A stretch of DNA of 64,000 nt from G965250275 sp965250275 (lineage in GTDB: Bacteria; Pseudomonadota; Alphaproteobacteria; Rhodobacterales; Rhodobacteraceae): NCBI GenBank assembly GCA_965250275.1, contig OZ252297.1, forward strand, positions 2,232,001-2,296,000. Direction: 5' to 3'. Position 1 is the first letter of the stretch; the number at the start of each line of letters is the position of its first letter. Positions 24,388-34,209 of the stretch are shown here, piece after piece. Below the pieces are notes generated by a model. The model searched no databases, had not been told where the DNA came from, and saw only the letters and a list, made by a program, of their open reading frames with translations. The translations under genes and the position numbers were made by a program.

Positions 24388-26811
24388 ATGCGCACACATG
24401 CACAGGCAGTTGTAATCGGAGGCGGTGTCATTGGCTGCTCGATCCTTTACCACCTGACCAAGCTAGGCTGGACCGACGTGGTCCTGCTGGAGCGCGACGA
24501 GTTGACCTCAGGCTCGACCTGGCACGCAGCGGCCAACATCCATGGCCTGCATGACAGCACAAACATCAGCCGTATCCAGCATTACACCATGAATTTGTAC
24601 AACGCGCTGGAGGAGGAGACCGGCCAAAGTTGCGGCGTCTTCCAACCGGGGTCGCTCTACCTCGCACAGACTGAAGCGCGAGAGCATCAGCTGCGCCTGC
24701 AGGCGGCCAAAGCGCGTTTGTATGGCATGAACTTCCACGAGGTCTCGCGAGACGAGGCGGAGCGCCTGCACCCGCTGGTGGATTTCGATGGCATCCGCTG
24801 CATCATGTGGGAACCCGATGGCGGAAACGTGGATCCCTCAGGCGTGACCAATGCCTATGCGGCGGGTGCGCGTCAGAACGGCGCTGAGATTATCCGGTTC
24901 TGCCCTGTGACGGGAACAGAACAACAGCCCGATGGCACCTGGATCGTGCGCACTGAGAAAGGCGATATTGCCTGCGATTGGGTGGTCAATGCCGCCGGGC
25001 TTTGGGGGCGCGAAGTGGCAGCACTCGCGGGCATTGAGTTGCCCTTGCAACCGACCGAACACCAGTACTTTGTCACCGAAACAATGGCCGAAATTGCGGA
25101 GATGGACCGGCGTTTGCCCTCGGTCGCCGATCGTGATGGAGAATACTACCTGCGGCAGGAGGGCAAAGGTCTGCTGGTCGGGGCGTATGAGCGCGACTAC
25201 CGGCTCTGGGCGGTTGACGGAACACCTCAGGGCTTTGGGCACGAATTGTTTGCCGATGATCTGGAACGGATCGAAGAAAACATGATGCGTGCCATCGCGC
25301 GGGTCCCGGCGGTGGGAGAGGCCGGCATCAAGCGCGTCATCAACGGCCCAATGATATGGTCGCCGGATTCCAACGTGTTGTTTGGTCCGGTGCCCGAACT
25401 CTCTAACTACTTCTGTTGCAACGGCATTATTCCCGGTTTCTCGCAATCGGGCGGTATGGGACTGATGGCAGCGCAATGGATTATTGAGGGTGAAACCCAG
25501 TACGACATGTTCCCGTGGGACATGGCCCGGTTTGGGAGCTGGGCCGGCAAGGAATTCACCCGCGCGCGGGTCGGCGACCAATACGCGCATCGATTCAGCA
25601 TTCACTTTCCGAACGAAGAACGCAGCGCGGGACGCCCCGTGCGCACCCGTCCCGCGTATGACCTGCAGCGGGAAAATGGTGCGGTCATGGGGCTTAACTA
25701 TGGATGGGAGCATCCTTTGTGGTTTGCGCCGTCGCCGGAGGTCGAAGACACAAACGGGTTCACGCGGCAGAACTGGTTCGAACCCGTTGGCGCGGAATGC
25801 AAGATGCTGCGCACCCATGCGGGCATCATCGATATCTCCAACTTTGCCAAATACCTGTGTCAGGGACCCGGGGCAGAGGCATGGCTGAACGAGGTCTTTG
25901 CCAACCGGATGCCCAAGGCCGTGGGCCGGTCCTGTCTGACGCCGCTGTTCGGAAAGCGGGGCGGTATTGCCGGTGACTTCACCGTGACCCGGATTGCAGA
26001 GGACACATTCTGGATCATCGGGTCGGGGATGGCAGAGCGCTATCACCAGCGTTTCTTCAAGGAGATCCCGCTGCCCGAGGACACCACGTTTGAAAGCCGA
26101 ACAGACGACATGTGCGGGTTTAACGTGGCTGGCCCCAAATCGCGCGAGTTGCTTCAGCGCCTGACAAACACATCGCTTGCAACCGAAGACTTCCCATTCA
26201 TGAGATCGCGCGAGATCGACTTGGCGGGCGTACAATGCCTGGCTTTGCGAGTTTCGTTTACCGGAGATCTGGGGTGGGAGCTGCATTGCGCCACTGAGGA
26301 TCAGCTGCGGCTCTATAAGGCGCTGCTGGAAACAGGCCGCGAGCTTGGCGTCGGGCCGGTCGGGAGCCGTGCCCTGATGAGCCTGCGCGTTGAAAAAGGC
26401 TATGGAAGCTGGTCGCGCGAGTACTCGCCGGAGTATTGGCCGCAAGAGGTGGGCTTGGACCGGCTGTGCAAGATGGACAAGTCGTTCCTGAACAAGGATG
26501 CCGCCACTGAGACACTTGCCAAGGCGCCGAGAGAACAGCTTGTCCTGCTGGCCCTGAACGAGGACGACGTGACCGCGTCCAATGCAGATGCTACCGGTGG
26601 GGAACCGATTTTTCACAACGGGCAGGGCGTGGGCCGGGTGACCTCTGGGACCTATGGCTACACCGTGGGGGCCTCGCTGGCGCTTGGGTTTGTGGCCAAT
26701 GGCGTGGGGCCAGGGGATGATGTCGAGGTTATGGTTCTCGGAAAACCGCACCGCGCCAAGATCTTGTCGGAGCCACCCTTCGATCCCAAGGGAGAACGTT
26801 TGCGGGCCTGA
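24388..26811 (+). CDS. FAD-dependent oxidoreductase fused to GcvT-type domain (dimethylglycine/sarcosine dehydrogenase-like)
   Basis: The protein has 807 residues. The N-terminal half is a DAO-type flavoprotein with the dinucleotide motif VIGGGVIGCSILYHL and the covalent-flavin-style SGSTWHAAANIHGLH. The C-terminal half resembles the glycine-cleavage T protein (aminomethyl-transferase), with GDLGWELHC and a terminal barrel-like domain. Enzymes of this build oxidise N-methylated glycines and pass the one-carbon unit to tetrahydrofolate, which fits use of betaine-derived compounds by marine bacteria. The exact substrate is open. The ATG at 24388 is preferred over an earlier in-frame start. Confidence 0.88.
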   Translation: MRTHAQAVVIGGGVIGCSILYHLTKLGWTDVVLLERDELTSGSTWHAAANIHGLHDSTNISRIQHYTMNLYNALEEETGQSCGVFQPGSLYLAQTEAREHQLRLQAAKARLYGMNFHEVSRDEAERLHPLVDFDGIRCIMWEPDGGNVDPSGVTNAYAAGARQNGAEIIRFCPVTGTEQQPDGTWIVRTEKGDIACDWVVNAAGLWGREVAALAGIELPLQPTEHQYFVTETMAEIAEMDRRLPSVADRDGEYYLRQEGKGLLVGAYERDYRLWAVDGTPQGFGHELFADDLERIEENMMRAIARVPAVGEAGIKRVINGPMIWSPDSNVLFGPVPELSNYFCCNGIIPGFSQSGGMGLMAAQWIIEGETQYDMFPWDMARFGSWAGKEFTRARVGDQYAHRFSIHFPNEERSAGRPVRTRPAYDLQRENGAVMGLNYGWEHPLWFAPSPEVEDTNGFTRQNWFEPVGAECKMLRTHAGIIDISNFAKYLCQGPGAEAWLNEVFANRMPKAVGRSCLTPLFGKRGGIAGDFTVTRIAEDTFWIIGSGMAERYHQRFFKEIPLPEDTTFESRTDDMCGFNVAGPKSRELLQRLTNTSLATEDFPFMRSREIDLAGVQCLALRVSFTGDLGWELHCATEDQLRLYKALLETGRELGVGPVGSRALMSLRVEKGYGSWSREYSPEYWPQEVGLDRLCKMDKSFLNKDAATETLAKAPREQLVLLALNEDDVTASNADATGGEPIFHNGQGVGRVTSGTYGYTVGASLALGFVANGVGPGDDVEVMVLGKPHRAKILSEPPFDPKGERLRA

Positions 26812-26815
26812 CCAA

Positions 26816-28405
26816 TCAGTCCGTGCTGCGCAGTGGTGAATTCTGAACCACGGCGATGGTCAGCAGTGGTGCTGCAACAGTGATGATCGCAACCGTGATG
26901 AGCAGCCAGCCCAGCTGCGTGTAGTCTGCGGCTACGGTTACCGTCCCGTCCGGGTCGGTCACTTCACGAGACACAACAAAGATCTGGTTGATGTACTTGG
27001 TGGCCAGACTGCTGGCCGAAAGCGCCAGATTGGTAAAGGACGCCATCACGGCAAAGAAGGTGGCCTTCAACCCGTCCGGGGCGGACCGGGCGATCCATGC
27101 CAACATCGGGATCATGGCCACCTGTCCCAAGGGGGATTCCACCGCCGTGTTGATCACCGCGATAAACCGCGCGTCGACGACGCCACCGGTCATGGCGGAG
27201 GTCCAGTTCTGGATGCCGTAGTAAAGGCCGATCCCCGGCAGGCTCAGGACACCAGCCGCGATGGTCAGCCAGATCACTATGCGGGTGATCGTTCCGGTGG
27301 CCATGAGCGGGCGCAGAATCACCATACCCGCCAGCGTGAGCAAGGCGGTGATCAGCGACAGCACGGACAAGAACCGCTGATCGAACCCCAGCACGTCTAT
27401 TTCGAACCACGTCGCACCCGGACCCGCAAGCGGGACCGCCCGGAACACAAAAATGATGATGGCAGTTCCGATCAGGGTGCGCGCCTGATCGGGCGTCAGG
27501 GCTTTCACCAATTGGCGCATCAAGAAAAGCACGATGGCAAGTGACCCGACAAAAACAATTTCCTGCGACGCGGCCAGATCGAGCAGGCCGATGGTCAGTG
27601 TCATCGCGACAAAGACCCCACCTCCGATGAAGTACCACCAATTGACAGGGACAGGGGGGCCGGGCCGCGCAAAGGAGCGGCCCGCGCGCGCGCGCTGGAC
27701 TGCCGCCAGCACAACCCCGGACACCGAGATGACGGGAATGATCAACGCCAGCGCATAGAGCTGCGCATAGATTGTCGACTTTTGCGCAACCGAGAGCGTT
27801 TCGATGCCGGTAAACATGAAGATGTTCAGAGCGGCGACCGCGCTGGCCCCGCTGATCAGGGCAAAGCGGCCCAGCGTCTGCATGGTCGTGTGCAGCGCTT
27901 TGATCTCTGGCTCGCTCAGCGGGTTCCCGGCTGCGTCCGTGTGAGGCACCGCTTCGACCGACATGGCATCCGCGACAGCGTCCTGAACGACGTAGCCGCA
28001 TGGCGCCAGGATCACGCTGATGACATACCACGTTGCGGGGGACGCTGTGTCTGTCAGCCAGGCGTTGCCCGTAACCAGACCCACCATGATCAGGATGCTT
28101 GTCGCAACCAGAGACGCGCCCAGAAAGATCAGCATGGATTTCCAGCGCCAGATCAGGTCTACCAAATGCCCGAGCGGCATTTTGAGGGCCCATGGCAGGC
28201 CTGCCCAGAACGCGAGCCCCGCCAGATAAGCCGCTGAAAGGTCTAGGAAGTCCTTCACGTAGAACGTACCGACGATGGCTGTCAGGCTGGACCCGCCAAA
28301 GGCAAAGTAAACCATCAGCGGTGGCAGAAAGGACCAGCGCATCTGGCGCCCAAGATCAACGAAGATGCGTTGATACCATCCTGTGGCGGGGGCCGCGACG
28401 CTCAA
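26816..28405 (-). CDS. BT1/MFS-type membrane transporter
   Basis: The 529-residue protein has about 12-14 hydrophobic segments. The N-terminal part (WSFLPPLMVYFAFGGSSL, PLGHLVDLIWRWKSML, CGYVVQDAVADAMSVE) resembles the folate-biopterin (BT1) branch of the major facilitator superfamily. The substrate cannot be told. Its start overlaps the stop of the CNNM/CorC gene by 4 bases, so it is the last gene of the xerD operon. Convergent with the FAD/GcvT gene. Confidence 0.8.
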   Translation of the reverse strand: MSVAAPATGWYQRIFVDLGRQMRWSFLPPLMVYFAFGGSSLTAIVGTFYVKDFLDLSAAYLAGLAFWAGLPWALKMPLGHLVDLIWRWKSMLIFLGASLVATSILIMVGLVTGNAWLTDTASPATWYVISVILAPCGYVVQDAVADAMSVEAVPHTDAAGNPLSEPEIKALHTTMQTLGRFALISGASAVAALNIFMFTGIETLSVAQKSTIYAQLYALALIIPVISVSGVVLAAVQRARAGRSFARPGPPVPVNWWYFIGGGVFVAMTLTIGLLDLAASQEIVFVGSLAIVLFLMRQLVKALTPDQARTLIGTAIIIFVFRAVPLAGPGATWFEIDVLGFDQRFLSVLSLITALLTLAGMVILRPLMATGTITRIVIWLTIAAGVLSLPGIGLYYGIQNWTSAMTGGVVDARFIAVINTAVESPLGQVAMIPMLAWIARSAPDGLKATFFAVMASFTNLALSASSLATKYINQIFVVSREVTDPDGTVTVAADYTQLGWLLITVAIITVAAPLLTIAVVQNSPLRSTD

Positions 28406-29709
28406 AGCGGACGGATCTTCAGCCCGGTTACCCGGTTCCCATTCCGTTCGGTCACTTCAAACCGGAACCCGTGAAAGGAAAACACTTGTCCAACGGTAGG
28501 GATCATCTGGGCTTCGTGAATGACGAGGCCAGCGACGGTATTGGCCTCGTCATCTGGCAAGGCCCAGTCGTTGGCGCGGTTCAGGTCGCGAATGGTCATC
28601 GCGCCGGCAACATGGAACTGGCCATCCTCGGCCTTTCGGACCGTTTCGTCGGCGTCCGGGTCAAACTCGTCGGTGATTTCTCCGACGATCTCTTCGAGGA
28701 TGTCCTCCAGTGTGATCAGCCCTTGCAGCGACCCGTACTCATCCACAACCAGCGCGAAATGGCTGCGCAGTCGCAAGAATTCACGCATCTGATCGTCCAG
28801 CGTCGTGGTTTCAGGCACAAAATAGGGTGGCGTCGCGACGTCGGTGATCGGAAAGCTCTTCAACAGCTTGGCGTCCCCGTCCGGACCGCCAATGGTGGAG
28901 TACATCGCGCGCAGCAGATCCTTGGCGTGTACCACACCAACAATGTTCTCCTGATCGTCACGAAACACGGGCAGGCGCGTGTGCGGGCTTTGCAGACACT
29001 GCTGCAGGATATCCGTCGGGTCCGAAGCTGCATCGATCATTTCGATCTCGGAGCGATGCAGCATGATTTCTTCGACGAAGCGGTCGCTGAGGTCCAGCGC
29101 GCCGAGGATGCGGTCGCGGTCTTCCTTCTCGACGACGCCTTCAGAATGGCCCAGCTGAAGCGCGCCCGCGATCTCCTCGCGTACCGCAAGGATATGGCTG
29201 TCCGGGTCGATCTGCACGCCAAAGAGCCGCAGGACTCCACGCACCAGCAATCGCACCGCAGAGACAATCGGCGCAAACACGGTCACAACCAGCCCAATGA
29301 CAGGTGCCACGGCGGCGGCCGCTTTCTCGGAGTTGGTGATTGCATAGGTTTTTGGCAGCACCTCTGCAAAGATCAGGACCAGCAGCGTCATGACCAAGGT
29401 CGCCAGCGCGACGCCGCTTTCCCCGAACGCGCGCGTGAACATGGCCGTTGCCAGTGACGCGGCCAGAATGTTGACCAGGTTGTTGCCCAGCAAAACCGAC
29501 CCTATGAGACGTTCATTGTCTTCGGTGATTTTCAAGGCTTTTGCGGCGCCGCGGGATCCTTTGTCGGCCTGCGCGCGCAGTTTTCCCCGCGAAGCCGCGG
29601 TCAACGCCGTTTCCGATCCTGAAAAAAATCCCGACAGCACAAGTAACAGCAAGATCGCGCCGCCTGTGATCCAGAACGCGCTGTCTAGCGCGGCAGAGGT
29701 TGTGTCCAT
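28402..29709 (-). CDS. CNNM/CorC family membrane protein (HlyC/CorC-like)
   Basis: The 435-residue protein starts with a DUF21 (CNNM) membrane domain, three or four helices with LSGFFSGSETALTAASRGKL. A CBS pair (about 200-330, with TRLPVFRDDQENIVGVVHAKDL and HFALVVDEYGSLQGLITLEDI) and a C-terminal CorC/HlyC transporter-associated domain follow. Such proteins are tied to magnesium or cobalt efflux; old 'hemolysin' names are misleading. The ATG at 29709 was chosen because the longer frame runs into xerD. It overlaps the next gene by 4 bases. Confidence 0.88.
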   Translation of the reverse strand: MDTTSAALDSAFWITGGAILLLLVLSGFFSGSETALTAASRGKLRAQADKGSRGAAKALKITEDNERLIGSVLLGNNLVNILAASLATAMFTRAFGESGVALATLVMTLLVLIFAEVLPKTYAITNSEKAAAAVAPVIGLVVTVFAPIVSAVRLLVRGVLRLFGVQIDPDSHILAVREEIAGALQLGHSEGVVEKEDRDRILGALDLSDRFVEEIMLHRSEIEMIDAASDPTDILQQCLQSPHTRLPVFRDDQENIVGVVHAKDLLRAMYSTIGGPDGDAKLLKSFPITDVATPPYFVPETTTLDDQMREFLRLRSHFALVVDEYGSLQGLITLEDILEEIVGEITDEFDPDADETVRKAEDGQFHVAGAMTIRDLNRANDWALPDDEANTVAGLVIHEAQMIPTVGQVFSFHGFRFEVTERNGNRVTGLKIRPL

Positions 29710-29761
29710 CGGTTCCTTCGTTCCTGTCCTGCCTCGGTTATGGGCATGACGCGCCGCGCAT

Positions 29762-30727
29762 TCAAGGGGTTGTCGGGTCTTCCTGGTCGGATCGTTGCGC
29801 CAACGGATGATGCTGCAACACCAGCTCGGACAGCCGTTCGTCCAGAACATGGGTGTAGATCTCGGTGGTCGCCACATCCGCGTGTCCCAAGAGGGTCTGG
29901 ATCGAACGCAGGTCGGCCCCGTTGGCCAGCAAATGCGTGGCAAAGGCATGACGCAAGGTGTGGGGCGTAACATCCGAGGGTGGGACATTACCCGTGACCG
30001 CCAAGTCCTTGATCAGAAGATAAAATCTCTGACGGGTCAAATGCCCTGCCTTCCCGCGAGAGGGGAACAGGTACTTCGAGGCCAGTCCTCCTTTCTCAAC
30101 CTGCTTTTCCTCGGCCTTATCCCGCAACTCAAGCCAGTCCGACAGAGCCTCGCGCGCCGGGGGCGACAGGGGCACCATGCGTTCCTTTCCGCCTTTCCCC
30201 AGGATCAGCAGCATGCGCGGGTCGCCGCGTGCGGCGGCAACGGGCATTGCGACCAGCTCGCTGACGCGCATGCCGGTGGCATAGAGCAGTTCCATCAAAC
30301 AGGTGTTGCGCGCCCGATCCTCGTCGGTGCGACCAGTGGTGCGCGCGGCCGCCAACAGCCGGTCGACCTCGGGCACGCCGAGGGTCTTGGGCAAACGTTT
30401 CGCACGCCCCGGACCTTTGATTTGAATGGCGGGATTGTCGGGGCGCCAGCCTTCTTCAAAGGCGAACCTGTAAACCTGTTTGATCGCTGAGAGACGCCGT
30501 GCACGGGTAGCCTGTGCCAATCCCTGAGCGTCGCAATCAATCAGATAAGCCTCGACCTGATCCCGGTCGGCCTGCTCGAATGTTGTGCCTTTCCGGTCAA
30601 GCCAATCCGCAAAATCCTTCAGATCGCGACCATAGGCGAGCAACGTGTTGGTTGCGGCTCCCAGCTCAGCCGCCTGCGCGTCGAGGAAACTGGAGATCCA
30701 CTGGTCGTCACTGCGGGGGGCGGCCAT
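29762..30727 (-). CDS. xerD: Site-specific tyrosine recombinase XerD
   Basis: The 321-residue protein has an N-terminal SAM-like core-binding domain and a catalytic domain with Arg in ATGMRVSEL, Lys in GKGGKERMVP, H-x2-R in HTLRHAFATHLL, His in LLGHADVATTEIY and the nucleophile Tyr in IYTHV. It resolves chromosome dimers at dif with XerC. It is a chromosomal gene, not mobile: it is set in an operon between the 505-residue secreted protein and the CorC gene. Confidence 0.92.
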   Translation of the reverse strand: MAAPRSDDQWISSFLDAQAAELGAATNTLLAYGRDLKDFADWLDRKGTTFEQADRDQVEAYLIDCDAQGLAQATRARRLSAIKQVYRFAFEEGWRPDNPAIQIKGPGRAKRLPKTLGVPEVDRLLAAARTTGRTDEDRARNTCLMELLYATGMRVSELVAMPVAAARGDPRMLLILGKGGKERMVPLSPPAREALSDWLELRDKAEEKQVEKGGLASKYLFPSRGKAGHLTRQRFYLLIKDLAVTGNVPPSDVTPHTLRHAFATHLLANGADLRSIQTLLGHADVATTEIYTHVLDERLSELVLQHHPLAQRSDQEDPTTP

Positions 30728-30729
30728 TT

Positions 30730-32247
30730 TCAGGCCCTGTCCAACAGCAGAAGCTGCAGAGAGGCTTGGCGTGCGGTATCTTCCAACCCCACGGCGCGCA
30801 GTGTGGTCAGCGCTGCGGTTAATGAGTCCAGATTCCCGCGGGCCCCGTCGTCGAATTGTTGCATGGCATTGAGAACAACCTCGCCCAGACGGTGACGCGC
30901 AATCATGTCCTGCATTTCGGGCGAGAGTTGTGGCTGATCCGCAAATCCCGCCTCGATTGCCTGTTGCAACGCTGTCGTGCCGCCGACCGGAGCTCCCTGT
31001 GCCAGACCCGATAAGAACTGTGTCGCTGTCGTTTCGTCGGGTGGCGATTGAGCGGCCAGCTCGTAGTTCTGAGACAGCAGCGCGATCTGCCAGGCGAGCG
31101 TTCGTGCAGAATCATCCCTGAGAGATTGCTCGGAAAGCTGATCCGCAAAGAGAATGGCAAACGGCACTTCAAGTTGGGCCTCCTGCATTGCGGTCCAGAC
31201 GGCGGGCAAAGTCTTGGCCACGGCATCGGGGTTGCGGGTGCGCAGGGCGGTTTCAAACCTTTGCAGCGCTTCCACGCGATCCCAGACCCCACCGGAGGCC
31301 GCGGGGAGCCGGGCGTCATACAGCCCCAGGAGCTGGTTGGGCGGCAATGCCCCGGTCCGCGCTAACCGCTCGGCCGCTTCAAGTTGGGATTTCCACCCGG
31401 CGAGGTCGCGCAGATCCGCCGTTGCATATGCGCGGGGCAGGGTAGCGGTCGGCAGCGGCTCGCCAATGCTCTCATACAGGCGGAACATCAAAGGGCTGGG
31501 TTCAGAGGGTGTCGGGAGCGGTGCTGCACCGTCATACAGATCGGGGTTCAGAAACCGGTCCAGCACCGCAATGTAGTCAGGCGGCATCAGTTCCAGCACG
31601 CGGGCTGTGTCAAAGAGCAAAGCGGCGTTGGCCCAGGCTCCGGCACGTACACCGCAAAAGATGCGGGCATCGTGGCCCGGCGACAGGTGCGGCGCCGCAT
31701 TGAGGGCGATGCAACTGGCCTCTTCATCGCCGGTCAACAGCGTAGCATCGAACCAATGGCTGAAGAGGGAGCTGTTGTCGCTGGGGCCGGCCTGTTCCAG
31801 CAGGGCCTGGGCCGGGTCGACCGCGCCAAGTGCCATCAGGCGATTCACACGCGCCAAAAGAACGGATTGGGTTGCCTGATCGCCCGTTGGCGGCACTGCT
31901 TCGGCCAAAAGCAACGTGTAGAGAAGGGTTTGCATCGCGGGTCTGCGGGAAACCGGGACATCGCGCAATGCGCGCTCCAACACAGCCGGGTCGCTGCCCA
32001 GCCAGAGATCGGACGGCAGCCCGGTGACCTGTGATCCGACAAGTCCAAGCGGCGGGGCCACTGCGTCGAGTGGCGCGACGGTGATATCAGGCCGCAAGGC
32101 GGTTTTGGTCACGGGCGGTTCCATCAAAACCCGTCCCGCGCCGGTCAGCCCGGACGGCTGTGTCAGCCATTCGATCACTGACAGCGGTTCCTCTGCGCTG
32201 GCCAGAACCGGCAGAACGCATGCAAAAAGGGCAGACCTAATCCGCAT
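30730..32247 (-). CDS. Secreted protein of unknown function
   Basis: The protein has 505 residues. A signal peptide (MRIRSALFACVLPVLASAEE) is clear. The rest is leucine/alanine-rich and helical, with repeated short helix pairs that could form TPR-like or Sel1-like repeats, but no motif is certain. It stops 2 bases before the xerD start and its own start overlaps the end of the 49-residue gene. Its conserved place beside xerD suggests envelope or division-linked work in the periplasm. Confidence 0.75.
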   Translation of the reverse strand: MRIRSALFACVLPVLASAEEPLSVIEWLTQPSGLTGAGRVLMEPPVTKTALRPDITVAPLDAVAPPLGLVGSQVTGLPSDLWLGSDPAVLERALRDVPVSRRPAMQTLLYTLLLAEAVPPTGDQATQSVLLARVNRLMALGAVDPAQALLEQAGPSDNSSLFSHWFDATLLTGDEEASCIALNAAPHLSPGHDARIFCGVRAGAWANAALLFDTARVLELMPPDYIAVLDRFLNPDLYDGAAPLPTPSEPSPLMFRLYESIGEPLPTATLPRAYATADLRDLAGWKSQLEAAERLARTGALPPNQLLGLYDARLPAASGGVWDRVEALQRFETALRTRNPDAVAKTLPAVWTAMQEAQLEVPFAILFADQLSEQSLRDDSARTLAWQIALLSQNYELAAQSPPDETTATQFLSGLAQGAPVGGTTALQQAIEAGFADQPQLSPEMQDMIARHRLGEVVLNAMQQFDDGARGNLDSLTAALTTLRAVGLEDTARQASLQLLLLDRA

Positions 32248-32386
32248 CCAGTGTCACCGGAACACGGACTTCGCTTTGGGGCGCACTGAAGTCGACCCCG
32301 AAATAGGGACCCACATAGGCATAACCGACCAGTGCAACAAACCCCAGAACCGCCAAATAAAACAGGTATTTGAGCAAACGCCCCAT
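32237..32386 (-). CDS. 49-residue single-pass membrane protein
   Basis: A complete small gene: ATG at 32386, stop TAG at 32237-32239. It translates as MGRLLKYLFYLAVLGFVALV, then GYAYVGPYFGVDFSAPQSEV and a short tail. One membrane helix (about 7-25) is followed by a small polar domain with PQSEVRVPVTLDAD. It overlaps the start of the 505-residue gene by 11 bases and is the first gene of the operon that includes xerD. Function unknown; its regular codon use and coupling support it as real. Confidence 0.7.
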   Translation of the reverse strand: MGRLLKYLFYLAVLGFVALVGYAYVGPYFGVDFSAPQSEVRVPVTLDAD

Positions 32387-32468
32387 CTGATCCTCGCTGC
32401 CTCGGTTTTGTTTGTTTTGAGCAACTTATATATGGCCTTTTTCACAAGATCACGTCATTCACGAGAAG

Positions 32469-33059
32469 ATGAGCGAAATTAAGCGGACAAAGCTGGATCA
32501 GACGCCTCTGACGTCCGACCTGCGCCTGAAGAAGACCGTCGTGATGGTCGGGATGATGGGCGCCGGCAAAACCGCTGTTGGTCGGGCGCTGGCGAGCCGG
32601 CTCTCGGTGCCGTTTCTGGACAGTGACGAAGAGATACAAACCGCCGCAAACATGACGATACCGGAAATCTTCGCGCGTGATGGCGAACCCTTCTTTCGGA
32701 GCAAGGAATCACAGGTGATCGCGCGTTTGCTGGATCAGGCAAGCGGCGTACTTTCGACGGGTGGCGGAGCATTCCTGAGCGAGGAGAACCGGGCATTGAT
32801 TTCGCAGCGCGGCGTGTCGGTCTGGCTGAACGCTGATCTTGATGTGCTGTGGAACCGCGTGCGCCACAAGGATACGCGACCACTCCTGCGGACGGACACC
32901 CCCCGTGAGACGCTCAGGTCGCTCTACGAGGCGCGTGTTCCGCTTTATTCCTTGGCAGATCTGAGCGTGGTCAGCGACGGGCACGCATCAATCGAACAAA
33001 TGGTGGACAGGGTTCTGGAGGCGCTCGTCACCCGCCCGGATGTCTTGGAGCAGAAGTGA
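32469..33059 (+). CDS. aroK: Shikimate kinase
   Basis: The 196-residue protein has the P-loop GMMGAGKTAVG, the shikimate site DSDEEIQ and the lid/R-rich segment RHKDTRPLL, all classical. STGGGAFL is the Walker-B-like part. It phosphorylates shikimate with ATP in aromatic amino acid synthesis. The N-terminus is about 20 residues longer than in E. coli AroK. The stop overlaps the aroB start, so aroK-aroB form an operon. It is divergent from the small membrane protein gene. Confidence 0.95.
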   Translation: MSEIKRTKLDQTPLTSDLRLKKTVVMVGMMGAGKTAVGRALASRLSVPFLDSDEEIQTAANMTIPEIFARDGEPFFRSKESQVIARLLDQASGVLSTGGGAFLSEENRALISQRGVSVWLNADLDVLWNRVRHKDTRPLLRTDTPRETLRSLYEARVPLYSLADLSVVSDGHASIEQMVDRVLEALVTRPDVLEQK

Positions 33060-34171
33060 TGCAACAGACGGTACGAGTTGAGCTTGGCGCGCGGGCATAC
33101 GATGTCAGGATCGGTCCGGGGTTGATCGCGCGGGCGGGCGCAGAGATCGAACCTTTGCTGAACCGTCCACGGGTGGCCGTCCTGACGGATGAGACCGTTG
33201 CTGCACTGCATCTGCCCGCGGTGCAGGCCTCCTTGCGCGACAACGGAATTGACAGCGAAGCGCTGGTGCTGCCTGCCGGTGAAGCCACCAAAGGCTGGCC
33301 GCAGTTCACTCGATCGGTCGAATGGCTGCTGGATCAAAAAATTGAGCGCCGCGATATCGTGATTGCGCTGGGTGGCGGCGTGATCGGCGACCTCGGTGGT
33401 TTCGCGGCAGCCGTTTTGCGGCGGGGCGTTCGGTTCGTACAGATTCCCACCACACTGTTGGCTCAAGTGGACAGCTCGGTGGGGGGTAAGACGGGGATCA
33501 ACGCGCCGCAGGGCAAGAATCTGATCGGCGCATTCCACCAGCCGTCTCTGGTTCTGGCCGACACCGATGTGCTTGCAACCTTGCCGACGCGCGACTTTCT
33601 TGCCGGGTATGGCGAGGTCGTGAAGTACGGTCTGCTGGGCGATGATGCGTTCTTTGGCTGGCTGGAAGCCCAAGGGCCCGCTCTGCTGCGCGGTGACATG
33701 CCGGCGCGGGTCAAGGCGGTCACGCGCTCGGTTGAGATGAAGGCGGATATCGTCGCGCGGGATGAGACCGAGCAGGGGGATCGTGCGCTTTTGAACCTCG
33801 GGCATACTTTCTGCCACGCCCTTGAGGCCGCCACGGGGTACAGCGACCGGCTGTTGCACGGGGAAGGGGTCGCCATCGGCTGCGCGCTGGCCTTCGATCT
33901 GTCCGCGCAACTGGGGCTTTGCAGTCAGGAGGAGCCCAGCCGCGTGCGTGCGCATCTGGCATCCATGGGTATGAAATCCGAGCTGCGGGATATCGACGGC
34001 ACCTTGCCGGATGCCATCGGACTGTTGGACCTGATGGGGCAGGACAAAAAGGTCATGGATGGCCGTTTGCGCTTCATATTGGTGCGCGGCATCGGACACG
34101 CCTTCGTTTCTAGCGATGTCCCTACAGAACGGGTGCTTTCGGTTTTGGAAAACGCCCTGTCGGACCGCTGA
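33059..34171 (+). CDS. aroB: 3-dehydroquinate synthase
   Basis: The 370-residue protein shows the NAD-binding GGGVIGDLGGFAA, the zinc-ligand regions with GYGEVVKYG and NLGHTFCHALE, and the last His in LLHGEGVAIG. It converts DAHP to dehydroquinate in the shikimate pathway. ATG at 33059 overlaps the aroK stop (TGATG); an in-frame GTG one codon earlier is possible. Length matches the family. Confidence 0.95.
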   Translation: MQQTVRVELGARAYDVRIGPGLIARAGAEIEPLLNRPRVAVLTDETVAALHLPAVQASLRDNGIDSEALVLPAGEATKGWPQFTRSVEWLLDQKIERRDIVIALGGGVIGDLGGFAAAVLRRGVRFVQIPTTLLAQVDSSVGGKTGINAPQGKNLIGAFHQPSLVLADTDVLATLPTRDFLAGYGEVVKYGLLGDDAFFGWLEAQGPALLRGDMPARVKAVTRSVEMKADIVARDETEQGDRALLNLGHTFCHALEAATGYSDRLLHGEGVAIGCALAFDLSAQLGLCSQEEPSRVRAHLASMGMKSELRDIDGTLPDAIGLLDLMGQDKKVMDGRLRFILVRGIGHAFVSSDVPTERVLSVLENALSDR

Positions 34172-34209
34172 AGCACAAGATCATTGCGACCAGAGCCGTA
34201 GAAATGCGA

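Noticed and set aside
24838..26751. 637-codon frame on the minus strand opposite the FAD/GcvT gene
   Set aside because: Typical antisense shadow in GC-rich DNA. The plus strand carries clear flavin and T-protein motifs.
28192..29457. 421-codon plus-strand frame opposite the CorC-type gene
   Set aside because: Shadow frame. The CNNM and CBS motifs are on the minus strand.
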